From Chloroflexota bacterium (lineage in GTDB: Bacteria > Chloroflexota > Dehalococcoidia > Tepidiformales > Tepidiformaceae), in contig JACRBT010000016.1 of assembly GCA_016234445.1 (NCBI GenBank), forward strand, positions 62,001 through 126,000: DNA of 64,000 nucleotides, read 5' to 3'. The position numbers were made by a program, and so were the translations under genes. The notes beneath the pieces were generated by a model. That model was not told where the DNA came from and did not search any database. It saw only the letters and a list, made by a program, of their open reading frames with translations. Shown here in pieces: positions 16,713 to 24,936 of the stretch. Positions within the stretch are counted from its first letter, which is position 1. The number at the start of each line of letters is the position of its first letter.

Positions 16713-17906
16713 CTACTCGACAGCCTTCGGCGCCTCGGCGGGTTCGTCGAGGGCGGAGCGCGCGAGTTGCTCCAGGGCGCGGTCTTCCAGGGGCGGGTTG
16801 TGGAGGGCCGCGCGGACGTCGCGGTAGTAGCGTTCGATCGGGCGGCGCTTCGAAAGGCTCACTCCGCCGACCACGCGCATGGCCAGGTCGACCGCCTCGA
16901 TGCAGTTGTTGAGGGTATCCACCTTCGCGACGGCGACGCGGTCGAGCGGCGGCATCCCGGCGGCGTCGCGCGTTTCCCACGCCCGGGCGGCGTCGAAGAT
17001 GAGGGCGCGGCTGCGCTGCAGGAGCAGGTCGATGCGGGCGATGCGGGTGCGGACGCCGGGGTAGTCTTTGATCGTGCGGCTGTCGTTGGGGGTGCGCTCC
17101 CGGGCGAAGGCGACGGCATGGTCGCGGGCGGCACGGGCGACGCCGAGGGTGGTGGCGGCGACGCCGAGGGCGAACCAGGCGAGCCCGGCGGCGCCGCGGG
17201 CGTCGGCGGCGCCCGCCAGGCGGCGATTCAGGAGCCGCCCTGAGGGGAGCGTCACGCGGTCGAGGACGAGGTCGTGGCTGCCGGTGGCCCGCATCCCGAG
17301 GCTGTCCCAGGTTGCGTCGATGCTTACCCCGGGGTCGTCGCGGAGGACGACGAAGTTGCCGATCGAGGGCCTTCCGCCGGCGGCGTCGGGGATCGCGGCC
17401 ATGACGATGAAGTAGTGGAGCACGGGCGCCATGGTCGTGAACGTCTTGTGGCCAGCCAGGAGCCAGCCACCGCCCGCGGGCGTCGCCGTCGTCTCGGGGA
17501 TGCCGCCGCCGGCCGGGCTGCCGAGGCCCTCTTCGGTCGCGGCGGTGTTGACCAGCCAGCCGTGGCGGACCGCGCCTTCGCAGAACGCGTCCCACCAGCG
17601 GTCCGGGAAGGCGCGCGATTCGCGTTCGGCGCCGAAGCGGATGAGGTGCATGTTGACGGCGAGCGCGGTGGAGCCGTCGCCGGCCGCGAGTTCTTCCTGC
17701 ACGCGGAGGAAGGTGGAGAGCGAGGCGCCGTGGCCGCCCTTGTCGACCGGCACGGTCATCGCCAGGAATCCCGCCTGGTGGAGGTCGTCGAAGTTCTCGA
17801 AGGGGAAAGAGCCGTCGCGGTCGTGCTGAGCCGCGCGGGTAGCGAACGCCGCGGCAAGCTCGCGCGCCTTCGCCAGCCAGTCAGTCTCGGTTCGCGGTTC
17901 GGCCAT
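16713..17906 (-). CDS. Acyl-CoA dehydrogenase
   Basis: 397 aa. Flavin-dependent acyl-CoA dehydrogenase fold: N-terminal helical domain (GGHGASLSTFLRVQEELAAG), middle beta domain (GWLLAGHKTFTTMAP, WDSLGMRATGSHDLVLDRV) and C-terminal helices (DLAMRVVGGVSLSKRRPIER, YRDVRA). It oxidises acyl-CoA or a similar substrate; the usual catalytic Glu position cannot be fixed by eye. Start ATG 17906 has TACTAT ending 5 nt upstream, another leaderless-type promoter. Divergent from the HNH gene. Confidence 0.87.
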   Translation of the reverse strand: MAEPRTETDWLAKARELAAAFATRAAQHDRDGSFPFENFDDLHQAGFLAMTVPVDKGGHGASLSTFLRVQEELAAGDGSTALAVNMHLIRFGAERESRAFPDRWWDAFCEGAVRHGWLVNTAATEEGLGSPAGGGIPETTATPAGGGWLLAGHKTFTTMAPVLHYFIVMAAIPDAAGGRPSIGNFVVLRDDPGVSIDATWDSLGMRATGSHDLVLDRVTLPSGRLLNRRLAGAADARGAAGLAWFALGVAATTLGVARAARDHAVAFARERTPNDSRTIKDYPGVRTRIARIDLLLQRSRALIFDAARAWETRDAAGMPPLDRVAVAKVDTLNNCIEAVDLAMRVVGGVSLSKRRPIERYYRDVRAALHNPPLEDRALEQLARSALDEPAEAPKAVE

Positions 17907-17996
17907 GGGGCATAGTAGGGGGGATGGGGCGGGAAGGGGAAAGGGCCTGACACCGGCGGGGGCGGTTTGGTACTATTCGGCAAAGGCGGGCTGGGA

Positions 17997-18521
17997 ATGG
18001 ATGCCGCATCCGTCCTCGTGCTCAACCAGAACTATGAGCCCCTGAACGTCTGCAACGTCCGGCGGGCCCTGGTCCTGGTGCTCCGCGGGAAAGCGGAAGT
18101 CATCGAATCCGCGCGCGCCGCCTTCCACACCGCGCACAGCTCGTTCGTCCTGCCCTCCGTCATCCGGCTGGTCCATATGATCCGGCGGCCTCGCCCGAAA
18201 GTACGGCTGACCCGGAAGGAAGTGTTCGCGCGTGACGGCTGGGCGTGCGTCTATTGCGGCAAGGTGACGCGGGAACTGACGTTGGACCACGTGATGCCGC
18301 GCCATCGCGGCGGTCTCCACACGTGGGAGAACCTGGTAAGCGCCTGCAAGCCCTGCAACCACCGCAAGGCGGGACGGACTCCTTCGGAAGCGAAGATGGC
18401 CATGCACCATGAGCCGGGGGCGCCGCGGGTCTCGGTTTACTACTCGCTCTTCCAGTACCTGGGGACGCAGGAAGAGTGGCGCAAGTTCGTCCCGGGCTAC
18501 GAATCGAGCGCGGCGGGTTAG
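17997..18521 (+). CDS. HNH endonuclease family protein
   Basis: 174 aa. The C-terminal HNH domain has CVYCG, LTLDHVMPRHRGGLHTWENL and ACKPCNHRKAGRTP, i.e. the ββα-metal core with two zinc-binding CxxC pairs. The N-terminal half (VLNQNYEPLNVCNVRRALVL) is the conserved leader of a widespread bacterial HNH group found in single copy in many genomes. Probable nuclease of unknown role. ATG at 17997 is preferred over the TTG at 17967, because conservation starts at SVLVLNQNYEPL. Confidence 0.9.
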   Translation: MDAASVLVLNQNYEPLNVCNVRRALVLVLRGKAEVIESARAAFHTAHSSFVLPSVIRLVHMIRRPRPKVRLTRKEVFARDGWACVYCGKVTRELTLDHVMPRHRGGLHTWENLVSACKPCNHRKAGRTPSEAKMAMHHEPGAPRVSVYYSLFQYLGTQEEWRKFVPGYESSAAG

Positions 18522-18566
18522 GGCCCTCACCCCTGGCCCCCTGCTCCCACTTCGTGGGCGAGGGGG
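18522..18566. repeat. REP-like intergenic hairpin element, copy 1
   Basis: Directly after the HNH stop codon lies a CCCTCACCCC(T)GGCCCCC block, then an inverted repeat CTCCCAC-TTC-GTGGGCGAG. A second copy sits after the HAD gene at 47985-48030. Repeated GC-rich hairpins placed straight after stop codons behave like REP elements and can stop transcription or protect mRNA ends. Confidence 0.6.
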
Positions 18567-18586
18567 TAACGGCCGGACGAGGGATC

Positions 18587-18692
18587 GCGCGGCTTAATAG
18601 GATGGCCCCGCGCCCGCTAGCCACTCTCTGCCTCTGTGAGCGAGGGGGACGGTACGGACGGGGGGAGGCGCGGCTTGGTAGGATGGCCCCGC
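18587..18692 (+). repeat. Tandem duplicated promoter segment before enoyl-CoA hydratase
   Basis: A 25-nt block at 18587-18611 recurs at 18668-18692 with 23 identities; each contains TAGGAT (18598-18603 and 18679-18684). The sequence before each block is also related, so an 80-odd-nt unit appears to have been duplicated and then diverged. The downstream TAGGAT lies 31 nt before the ATG at 18716. Confidence 0.55.
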
Positions 18693-18715
18693 AGGCACTA
18701 ACGCGGGGGATTGCC

Positions 18716-19531
18716 ATGGATTACAGCCGCTACCAGCACATGCGCATCGAGGTCGGGGACGACGGTGTCGCGCTCGTGACGCTCGACCGGCCGGAGTTCC
18801 TCAACGCCACGAACGCGGTGCTCCATCGCCAGCTGAGCGAGATCTGGCGTGACCTCGAGCACGACCCGGCGGTGAAGAACATTGTCGTCACGGGCGCCGG
18901 GACCGCCTTTTCCGCCGGCGGCGACCTCTCCGACATCCAGGGGCGGGCGGCGCTCGGTTCGGGCGAACAGTTCGAGGCGATGGCGAACCTCCTGAAGGAG
19001 GCCCAGGACCTGGTCTACGCAATCATCAACTGCGACAAGGTGATCATTTCAGCGATCAACGGCGTCGCGGTGGGGGCCGGGCTTGCGGTCGCGCTCATGG
19101 CGGACATCTCAATCATCGCCGAGGATGCGCGCCTGACCGACGGCCACCTCCGCCTTGGCGTCGCGGCCGGGGACCACGCGGCGATGATCTGGCCGCTGCT
19201 CTGTGGGATGGCGAAGGCGAAGTACTACCTCCTCACCTCCGACTTCATCGACGGGAAGGAGGCGGAGCGGATCGGGCTGGTGAGCAAGGCCGTGCCGCGG
19301 GAGGAGGTGTTGCCGTCGGCGATGGCGCTGGCGCGGCGGCTGGCGCTGGGGCCGCAGTTCGCCCAGCGGTTCACGAAGCGCGCTCTCAACCAATGGCTGC
19401 GCCTCGGCGGGGTGACGTCGTTCGACTATTCGGCGGCGCTGGAGATCATGGGCTTCTTTTCGCCCGACCCTGGGGAAGGGGCGCGGGCGATCATGGAACG
19501 GCGCCCGCCGGAGTTCCCCTCCGCGCGCTGA
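18716..19531 (+). CDS. Enoyl-CoA hydratase/isomerase family protein
   Basis: 271 aa. Crotonase fold with [15 protein letters not shown], the oxyanion-hole segment [16 protein letters not shown] and the second oxyanion loop [20 protein letters not shown]. Full length. It hydrates or isomerises enoyl-CoA thioesters; exact substrate unknown. The open frame extends upstream to 18476 across the intergenic repeats but the conserved protein begins at ATG 18716. Confidence 0.9.
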   Translation: MDYSRYQHMRIEVGDDGVALVTLDRPEFLNATNAVLHRQLSEIWRDLEHDPAVKNIVVTGAGTAFSAGGDLSDIQGRAALGSGEQFEAMANLLKEAQDLVYAIINCDKVIISAINGVAVGAGLAVALMADISIIAEDARLTDGHLRLGVAAGDHAAMIWPLLCGMAKAKYYLLTSDFIDGKEAERIGLVSKAVPREEVLPSAMALARRLALGPQFAQRFTKRALNQWLRLGGVTSFDYSAALEIMGFFSPDPGEGARAIMERRPPEFPSAR

Positions 19532-19554
19532 GGGCGGGTTCGCCGCCGCCACGA

Positions 19555-19560
19555 TAGAAT
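19555..19560 (+). promoter_or_regulatory. -10 box TAGAAT, probable leaderless promoter
   Basis: Ends exactly 6 nt before the ATG at 19567, placing the likely transcription start on the initiation codon. Confidence 0.5.
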
Positions 19561-19566
19561 CCGGGC

Positions 19567-20037
19567 ATGAACGAACTGAGCGAACCCGAGATCCTGCGCG
19601 AGGCCTGCGAGCTCGCCGCCACCCAGCTCGGCGGGACCCTCGCCACGGTCCACTCGGAGGACGCAACCCCCTACGTCACCTTCGTCCTCTTCCACCTGCT
19701 GGACGACGGGCGGTTGCTTTTCGGCAGCGGTGGCACGCCCCAGCACAGCCGCAACATCGCGGCGACGCCGGAGGTTTCGTTCCTGATCGACAACCGGGCG
19801 GCGGTCACGGGCGACTGGAACACCTTCGACCGGGTGGTCATCGAAGGGCAGGCGGAGGTCGTTGCCAGGGATGACCCTCGCTACGAGGGATTCATCGACT
19901 CCATGGCTTCGAAGAACGAGACGGCGGCCTTTTTCACGAAGCGGGGGAACCTTTTCTGCATCCGGCCGCGGCGGTTGATCCTGATGAAGGGCCTCCAGCC
20001 GCAGCGCCACGTCGTGGACTTCGAACGCGACGAATAG
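19567..20037 (+). CDS. Pyridoxamine 5'-phosphate oxidase-fold flavoprotein
   Basis: 156 aa. Split-barrel FMN-binding pattern: GTLATVHSEDATPYVTFVLF, then LLFGSGGTPQHSRNIAATPEVSFLIDN, typical of heme-utilisation/PNPOx-like proteins where the QHSRNI-type segment contacts the cofactor. It probably binds FMN or a related cofactor; substrate unknown. Starts at ATG 19567 immediately after a -10 box. Confidence 0.82.
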   Translation: MNELSEPEILREACELAATQLGGTLATVHSEDATPYVTFVLFHLLDDGRLLFGSGGTPQHSRNIAATPEVSFLIDNRAAVTGDWNTFDRVVIEGQAEVVARDDPRYEGFIDSMASKNETAAFFTKRGNLFCIRPRRLILMKGLQPQRHVVDFERDE

Positions 20038-20071
20038 CCCCCGGTGCCGCGCCGCTGCCGGGCCGTGGCCC

Positions 20072-20077
20072 TAAGAT
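20072..20077 (+). promoter_or_regulatory. -10 box TAAGAT, probable leaderless promoter
   Basis: Ends 6 nt before the folC ATG at 20084. Confidence 0.45.
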
Positions 20078-20083
20078 GTCCGG

Positions 20084-21427
20084 ATGGATTACGGCGAAGC
20101 GATCGACTACCTGCTCTCGCTGACCGACATGGAGCGCGGCTACCAGGCATCGCCGAACCCGACGATGAGCCTTGCGTCGGTACGGTCGCTCCTCTCGCGG
20201 CTAAACGACCCTCACCTGGGCCGCCAGACCGTCCACGTGACGGGCTCGAAGGGCAAGGGCAGCACCTCCGCGATGGTCGCGAACATCCTCCAGCACAGTG
20301 GCGAGGTGACCGCGCTGTTCACGAGCCCGCATCTCCACTCCTTCACGGAACGGATCGCGATCGACGGCGACGCGATCTCGCCGGAGGAGTTCGCCGCCGG
20401 GATCGCCGCCATCCACGCGGCGGTTGAGGCCGAGCGCGAAAGTGTCCACGGAAACGTGAGCACGTTTGGGGTGCTCACCGCGCTCTTCTTCTGGCTGGTC
20501 CGAGCGCAGGCGAAGCGAGTGACCTGGCAGGTGGTGGAGGTCGGGCTCGGGGGCACATTCGACGCGACGAACGTCTTCGACGCGCCGGACGTGGTTGTGA
20601 TCACGCCGATTTCGCTCGAACACACGGCCATCCTCGGCGACACGACGGTGGCTATCGCGACCGACAAGGCCGGGATCATCAAGGCCGGCTCTACCTGTGT
20701 CCTCGCCGCCCAGCGCGACCCGGCGGTCGTCGACGTTGTCCGCGCGCGCTGCGCGGAGGTGGGCGCCGAACTCATCGATGTCGGCGCGGCTTACGAGATC
20801 GACGTGACCGAGAAGCACATCTTCGGGCAGGCGTTCACAGTCACGCGGGCGGCGGGGACGCTCGAACTGCGGTCGCCGATGCTTGGCCGCCACCAGGCGC
20901 AGAACGCCGCGACTGCCGTCGCCGTCGCCGACGCGCTCCGGGCGCGGGGCCATGCGATCAGCGACCGCGCGATCGCCGCGGGGATCGCTCGGACGCGGGT
21001 CCGGGGGCGGCTGGAGGTGATGGGCCAGCACCCGCTGATCGTCGCAGACGGCGCCCACAACCCGGAAAGCGCGGAGGCCCTGGCGAAGGCCCTGCGCGAG
21101 TACTTCGACTGGAAGCGCTGCTTCTTCGTGATGGGGACGACGCGGGACAAGGACGCCCGCGGCATGGGTTTCAAGCTGGCGAAGCTGGCAACGATGATCA
21201 TCCTCTGCGGGTTCGACAATCCCCGCGCGGCGGACCCGTTCGCGACCATCCAGGAAGTGGGGTTCCTTGGCCCGCCGGCCGTGGCCGAAAATAGCGTCGC
21301 GGAGGGAATCGACACGGCCATGGCCTACGCGAACGAGGACGACATCATCTGCGTGACCGGGTCGCTCTACGTCGTTGCAGAGGCGCGGGAGTACCTCCTG
21401 GGGGAGTCCGCGGCGCCGCAGGCCTAG
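20084..21427 (+). CDS. folC: Bifunctional dihydrofolate/folylpolyglutamate synthase
   Basis: 447 aa. Mur-ligase fold: P-loop VTGSKGKGSTSAMVANIL, LFTSPHLHSFTERI, the VEVGLGGTFDATNVF metal/folate motif and ITPISLEHTAILGDT. The C-terminal glutamate-ligase domain contains VADGAHNPESAEALAKAL. It adds glutamate to folates in an ATP-dependent reaction. The C-terminal domain ends in a less usual way (VAEAREYLLGE), but length is normal. The methylenetetrahydrofolate reductase-like gene follows after 43 nt, so the two folate genes form a small functional pair. Confidence 0.93.
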   Translation: MDYGEAIDYLLSLTDMERGYQASPNPTMSLASVRSLLSRLNDPHLGRQTVHVTGSKGKGSTSAMVANILQHSGEVTALFTSPHLHSFTERIAIDGDAISPEEFAAGIAAIHAAVEAERESVHGNVSTFGVLTALFFWLVRAQAKRVTWQVVEVGLGGTFDATNVFDAPDVVVITPISLEHTAILGDTTVAIATDKAGIIKAGSTCVLAAQRDPAVVDVVRARCAEVGAELIDVGAAYEIDVTEKHIFGQAFTVTRAAGTLELRSPMLGRHQAQNAATAVAVADALRARGHAISDRAIAAGIARTRVRGRLEVMGQHPLIVADGAHNPESAEALAKALREYFDWKRCFFVMGTTRDKDARGMGFKLAKLATMIILCGFDNPRAADPFATIQEVGFLGPPAVAENSVAEGIDTAMAYANEDDIICVTGSLYVVAEAREYLLGESAAPQA

Positions 21428-21470
21428 CGGTGGCTGGACTCCGGGAACGGGAGACGGCACCCTGAAACGC

Positions 21471-22295
21471 ATGTCTTTCTCCGAACGGCTGGCCGCGGGC
21501 CAGTTCCCCGTGGCGCTCGAAATCACGCCGCCACAGACGCCCCTGCCGAAGGTGTTGCTCCGCCGCGCGCGCCTGCTGGGGGACGCCGCTTGCGCGGTGA
21601 ACGTGATCCAGCGGCCCGGGCGCCAGTCGAGCCTCGACGCATCGTGTGACCTGGTGGCGAGCGGCATCGAGCCTGCCTGGCACCTGGTCACGCGCGGCAA
21701 GACAGCGGCAGAGGCGGCGACGGAGATCGAGCGGGCGGCGGCCTGCGGCGTGAGGCAGGTGCTTTGCATTCGCGGCGACCATGAGGCGCCCGACGGGCCG
21801 GCGGGGATGACTATCAAGGAGGCGGTGACGCTGGCCCGGGGGCACTTCGCCCCGGGAAGCATCGGCGTGACCCTCAACCAGCATGTGCCGGACATGGACG
21901 CTGCCCTTCGTAACCTGGGCGGGAAGCTGACAGCGGGCGCTTCCTACGTCCAGACGCAGCCGGTGTTCGACACCGCGGCCGCGGGGGAGTGCTTCGCACA
22001 GGTGCTGGACCGCTGGCCCGCGACGAAGGTCGTGGCGATGGCGATGCCGTTGCTGTCAGCCGAGGCTGCCGCGCGGATTGAGGCGCGCCTGGGGGTGAGC
22101 CTGCCGGAGGAGCTGCATTCCCGGGTGGCCCGCGGCGAGGAGGCGGCCTGGGAGGCGTTCACGGGGACGCTGGCGTGGCTCGCCGCAAGCGGGCTGGTCC
22201 ACGGCGTCGCGATCATGACCTTCGAGATGGACCCGCCGCCGGCGATGGGCGAACGCATCGTCCGCAGCCTCCGCGAGGCCGGCATCGGCGGCTGA
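21471..22295 (+). CDS. metF: Methylenetetrahydrofolate reductase-like protein
   Basis: 274 aa, TIM-barrel length of MetF. Family features: VALEITPPQTP at the N-terminus, AWHLVTRGKTAAEAATEIERA, VLCIRGDHEAPDG (FAD-contacting GD region), ASYVQTQPVFDTAAAGEF-like block (TQPVFD is the conserved folate site) and AMPLLSAEAAARI. It would reduce methylene-THF to methyl-THF. Some family members are divergent; the first part (NVIQRPGRQSSLDASCDL) differs from classical MetF, so I keep like in the call. ATG 21471. Confidence 0.82.
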   Translation: MSFSERLAAGQFPVALEITPPQTPLPKVLLRRARLLGDAACAVNVIQRPGRQSSLDASCDLVASGIEPAWHLVTRGKTAAEAATEIERAAACGVRQVLCIRGDHEAPDGPAGMTIKEAVTLARGHFAPGSIGVTLNQHVPDMDAALRNLGGKLTAGASYVQTQPVFDTAAAGECFAQVLDRWPATKVVAMAMPLLSAEAAARIEARLGVSLPEELHSRVARGEEAAWEAFTGTLAWLAASGLVHGVAIMTFEMDPPPAMGERIVRSLREAGIGG

Positions 22296-22316
22296 CCGCG
22301 CGCCGGCTGACGGCGC

Positions 22317-22322
22317 TACAAT
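22317..22322 (+). promoter_or_regulatory. -10 box TACAAT, probable leaderless promoter
   Basis: Ends 6 nt before ATG 22329. This supports initiation upstream of the in-frame TGA at 22371 rather than at the GTG at 22401. Confidence 0.55.
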
Positions 22323-22328
22323 CGCGCT

Positions 22329-22970
22329 ATGGCCGAACCGATGAAGGTCACCGTCATCTCCGACTACGTCTGACCGTGGTGCTGGATCGCTGCCCGTCGG
22401 GTGGCGCAGTTCGAGGAGGAGTTCGAAGTCACCGTCACGTGGTGGCCGTTCGAGCTGCACCCTGAGACGCCGGCGGCTGGCGTGAACGTCGACGAGATCC
22501 TCCGGCGGACGGGGCGCGGGCGGGCCTACAGCGAGAACCTGAAGGCGTATGCGGCCGAGGCGGGGCTGAAGCTGGCGTCGAATCGCTGGCTGGCGAACTC
22601 GCACCGCTCGCTGGAGCTGGCCGAGTTCGCGCGGGACCGGGGCAAGTTCGCGGCGGTGCACGAAGCCCTCTTCCGGGCCTACTTCGAAGACGCCCAGGAC
22701 ATCGGCTCGGCGCCGGTGCTGGAGGCGATCGCTGCAGCCGCGGGGCTCGACGTGGAGGAGTGGAAGGTCGAGACGCTTCTCGGCCGCTACGCCCAGCTCA
22801 TCGACCAGACGACACTGCTCGCGCGGCAGAAGGGGGTGACGAGCACCCCGACGATCATCTTCGACGACCGGATGGTGGTGACCGGGGCGCAGGACTACCT
22901 GGTCTACCAGGACGTGCTCCGGCGGCTGGGGGCGGCCCCGCGGGAACCGCGCCACCCGGGTATCGTCTGA
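22329..22970 (+). CDS. DsbA/FrnE-family thiol-disulfide oxidoreductase, candidate selenoprotein (TGA = Sec15)
   Basis: Read through the TGA at 22371-22373, the gene encodes 213 aa of the FrnE-type DsbA family. The N-terminus MAEPMKVTVISDYV is followed by U-P-W-C and WIAARRVAQFEEEF. All other family features are intact: WWPFELHPETP, the thioredoxin-fold helical insertion, and the cis-Pro region VTSTPTIIFDDRMVVTGAQ. The TGA falls exactly on the first Cys of the CPWC active site, where Sec replaces Cys in redox selenoproteins. A hairpin follows at 22388-22406. Initiation at ATG 22329 (or 22341) is supported by TACAAT 6 nt upstream. The alternative, a GTG start at 22401, would delete the first beta strand and active site, which is implausible for such a conserved frame. 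A recent nonsense mutation or sequencing error is the other option. No SelA/B/C/D gene lies in the window. Confidence 0.78.
22371..22406 (+). promoter_or_regulatory. UGA codon with candidate bacterial SECIS hairpin
   Basis: TGA at 22371-22373. Downstream, CGCTGCCC (22388-22395) pairs with GGGTGGCG (22399-22406) over 8 bp including two G-U pairs, with apical loop GTC. The loop begins 22 nt after the TGA and starts with G. Known bacterial SECIS elements have a stem of similar size, a G early in the loop and this kind of spacing. Not run through a SECIS search program. Confidence 0.6.
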
Positions 22971-22973
22971 GCC

Positions 22974-23720
22974 ATGCGTTTGCTCGTCGCCACCTTCAAC
23001 CTTCGCAACACGACCGACCGGTACGAGGAGCGAAAGCCCCTCCTGGCGGCGGGTTTCGCCGCGCTGGCGCCGGACATCATCGGGCTCCAGGAGGTGATGT
23101 TCGTGGACGACCGGCAGGACGACTTCCTCGCCCGGCAGGTCCCGGACCGGCTGTACACGTCGGTAGACGCGCGGAGCGAGCGTTACCCGGGCTTCGGGAA
23201 CGCGATCCTCTGTTCGGTGGGCGAAGTGCAGGCCCACGAGGAACTGCGGCTGAGCCGGAACCGGGTGGCCCACCGCGCGCTCGTCGCCCTGCCGGAAGGG
23301 AAGATGCTCTGGTTCGTGAACACGCACCTCCACCACAAGCCGGGGGAGCCGGAGGTGCGGCTGGAGCAGGCGGACGCGATCTGCGGCTGGATGGCGGAGG
23401 CGCCGGCGGCGGATGCGACGATCATTGCCGGGGACTTCAACACGCCGCCCTTCGAGCCCGCGTACGCGCGGATGACGGCGGCGGGCTACCGTTCGGCCTA
23501 CCGGGAGGCGAACGGCGAGGAGCCGGCCGTAACGTGGCCCTCCGGGATCATCGCGGAGACGATGGACACCGACGGCGACCCGAACTGCCTCGACTACCTC
23601 TGGCTCGGGGGCTCGGCGCGGGCGGTGAGCGCGCGGCTGGCGTTCAACCAGCATGCGCCCGGAGACCCGACCCTGTACCCCAGCGACCATTTCGCGGTCG
23701 TGGCCGAAGTCGAAATCTAG
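22974..23720 (+). CDS. Endonuclease/exonuclease/phosphatase (EEP) family protein
   Basis: 248 aa. Family motifs in order: LVATFNLRN, DIIGLQEVM (metal-binding Glu), VNTHLHHKP, TIIAGDFNTPP (catalytic Asp/Asn) and YPSDHFAVVAEV (SDH). No signal peptide. Metal-dependent phosphodiesterase of unknown substrate (nucleic acid, phospholipid head group or nucleotide). ATG 22974 follows the selenoprotein stop by 3 nt; a TATCGT box ends 7 nt upstream and overlaps the preceding stop region. Confidence 0.88.
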   Translation: MRLLVATFNLRNTTDRYEERKPLLAAGFAALAPDIIGLQEVMFVDDRQDDFLARQVPDRLYTSVDARSERYPGFGNAILCSVGEVQAHEELRLSRNRVAHRALVALPEGKMLWFVNTHLHHKPGEPEVRLEQADAICGWMAEAPAADATIIAGDFNTPPFEPAYARMTAAGYRSAYREANGEEPAVTWPSGIIAETMDTDGDPNCLDYLWLGGSARAVSARLAFNQHAPGDPTLYPSDHFAVVAEVEI

Positions 23721-23750
23721 CCTTCCTTAAGCCCTCGCCGGTTTCTCCCG

Positions 23751-24836
23751 ATGATCGGGGCGATGGTGAACCTCTGTGGCTGTTGCGGCGGCGCGGACCG
23801 TGCGGCCGTCGTCCTGCGCTTTCGGGGCCTCGCCTGGCGGGCAGGCTGGTTCTTCGATGGCCAGGCGCCGGCGGAACGGCCGCTCTGCGTGGCCTGCGCG
23901 AACTGGCTGCTCGGCGTGGTCAACCGGACAGCGGGCGCTGGCCGTGCACCGGCGCTGTTCGGGGCGCCATCGCGGGGGACACGGGGTGTCGCGGCGGTCG
24001 ACCGCTGCAATCTCTGCGGATCGGTGACGGGCGCGACGGCGGCCTACGCGGCGTCCGAGCCGGCGGGCCACCCGGAAGTCCCGTCTATCGGCCCGCTTGT
24101 CGCCTGCGGGCCCTGCGAGATGTGGCTGCTGGGCATCGCCGCCGATGGCCGCTCGGCCCAAGGAGCCGCGTCGCGCGCGGTCGACGGCGACTATGGCCAG
24201 TGGCCCCACCCGAACCTGAGGCATCTCACGGTAGCGGTGGAGACGGCCGCCCCGGGCATGGCGCGGACGATCGAGGAGGTCTGCCGGGAGATGGGCGTGG
24301 GGATCGTGGGCCCGCGGGAGGCGAGCGTGCGCTTCGGCGACACGCCGGTCGTGGCAGGAGACGCCGAGGCCGGCTGCGGAACCGTGCTGTTGTGCCCGTT
24401 CGTCGGCCGCCGGGCGCTGATCCCGATGCTCGGTCCCGGTGTTGCCGAGTGGCTCACGGTGCCTTCGACCCCGCAGCAGGTGTCCGCGGCGCTGGTGAAG
24501 GCGTCGCGCGAGTGGCGGGATCCACCCCAGTGGGACGCGGCGAGCGGGTTGCGGCTGGTCAGCCAGTTGCCGGACCCGGCCCTTTGCCTGGCGTTCGAGC
24601 CGGCCCCGGGCGTTGGCATCGACGAGGTCGCGTGGTTCCTCAAGCGGTTTTCCCGGGGCTACGACGACGTCGTCGCGATCCCGGGCACGGGGCAGGTCGC
24701 GGTGGTGCCGCGGGCTCGCGGGGCCGGGCTTTCCCGGGCGGGGACGCGGATTGCCGGAGCCCTCTCGGGCCGGGCTGTGCTTGCCGCCCCGGGTTGGGGC
24801 AATTCTCCAGCGCGGCGTTTCGAAGCAGCAGGGTGA
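23751..24836 (+). CDS. Unknown protein with Cys clusters and possible degenerate GGDEF-like C-terminus
   Basis: 361 aa, family not recognised. The N-terminal third has two zinc-ribbon-like Cys pairs: CGCCG with CVACANW, and CNLCG with CGPCEMWLLG. A duplicated CxAC/CGPC...W(L)LG pattern suggests two copies of one small treble-clef unit. The middle part (GRRALIPMLGPGVAEWLTVP and STPQQVSAALVKA) looks like the end of a receiver domain. The last part (YDDVVAIPGTGQVAVVPR, AGLSRAGTRIAGAL) has the rhythm of a GGDEF domain with the signature replaced by GTGQV. That reading is inference by pattern only. An alternative start is ATG 23763. Confidence 0.6.
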   Translation: MIGAMVNLCGCCGGADRAAVVLRFRGLAWRAGWFFDGQAPAERPLCVACANWLLGVVNRTAGAGRAPALFGAPSRGTRGVAAVDRCNLCGSVTGATAAYAASEPAGHPEVPSIGPLVACGPCEMWLLGIAADGRSAQGAASRAVDGDYGQWPHPNLRHLTVAVETAAPGMARTIEEVCREMGVGIVGPREASVRFGDTPVVAGDAEAGCGTVLLCPFVGRRALIPMLGPGVAEWLTVPSTPQQVSAALVKASREWRDPPQWDAASGLRLVSQLPDPALCLAFEPAPGVGIDEVAWFLKRFSRGYDDVVAIPGTGQVAVVPRARGAGLSRAGTRIAGALSGRAVLAAPGWGNSPARRFEAAG

Positions 24837-24936
24837 GCGACTAGGGAGATCACCCGAGTGCGGGGAGGTGCATTCCTGGCGCACACTTAGGTCAAGTCAG
24901 GGAGCCCGCCAAGGGCCCCCGGGGCGAGGAGCCGCC

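Noticed and set aside
22401-22970. Short DsbA-like gene starting at GTG 22401
   Set aside because: It would lack the first strand and the active site, and there is no promoter or Shine-Dalgarno for it, whereas the ATG at 22329 has a -10 box at the typical distance.
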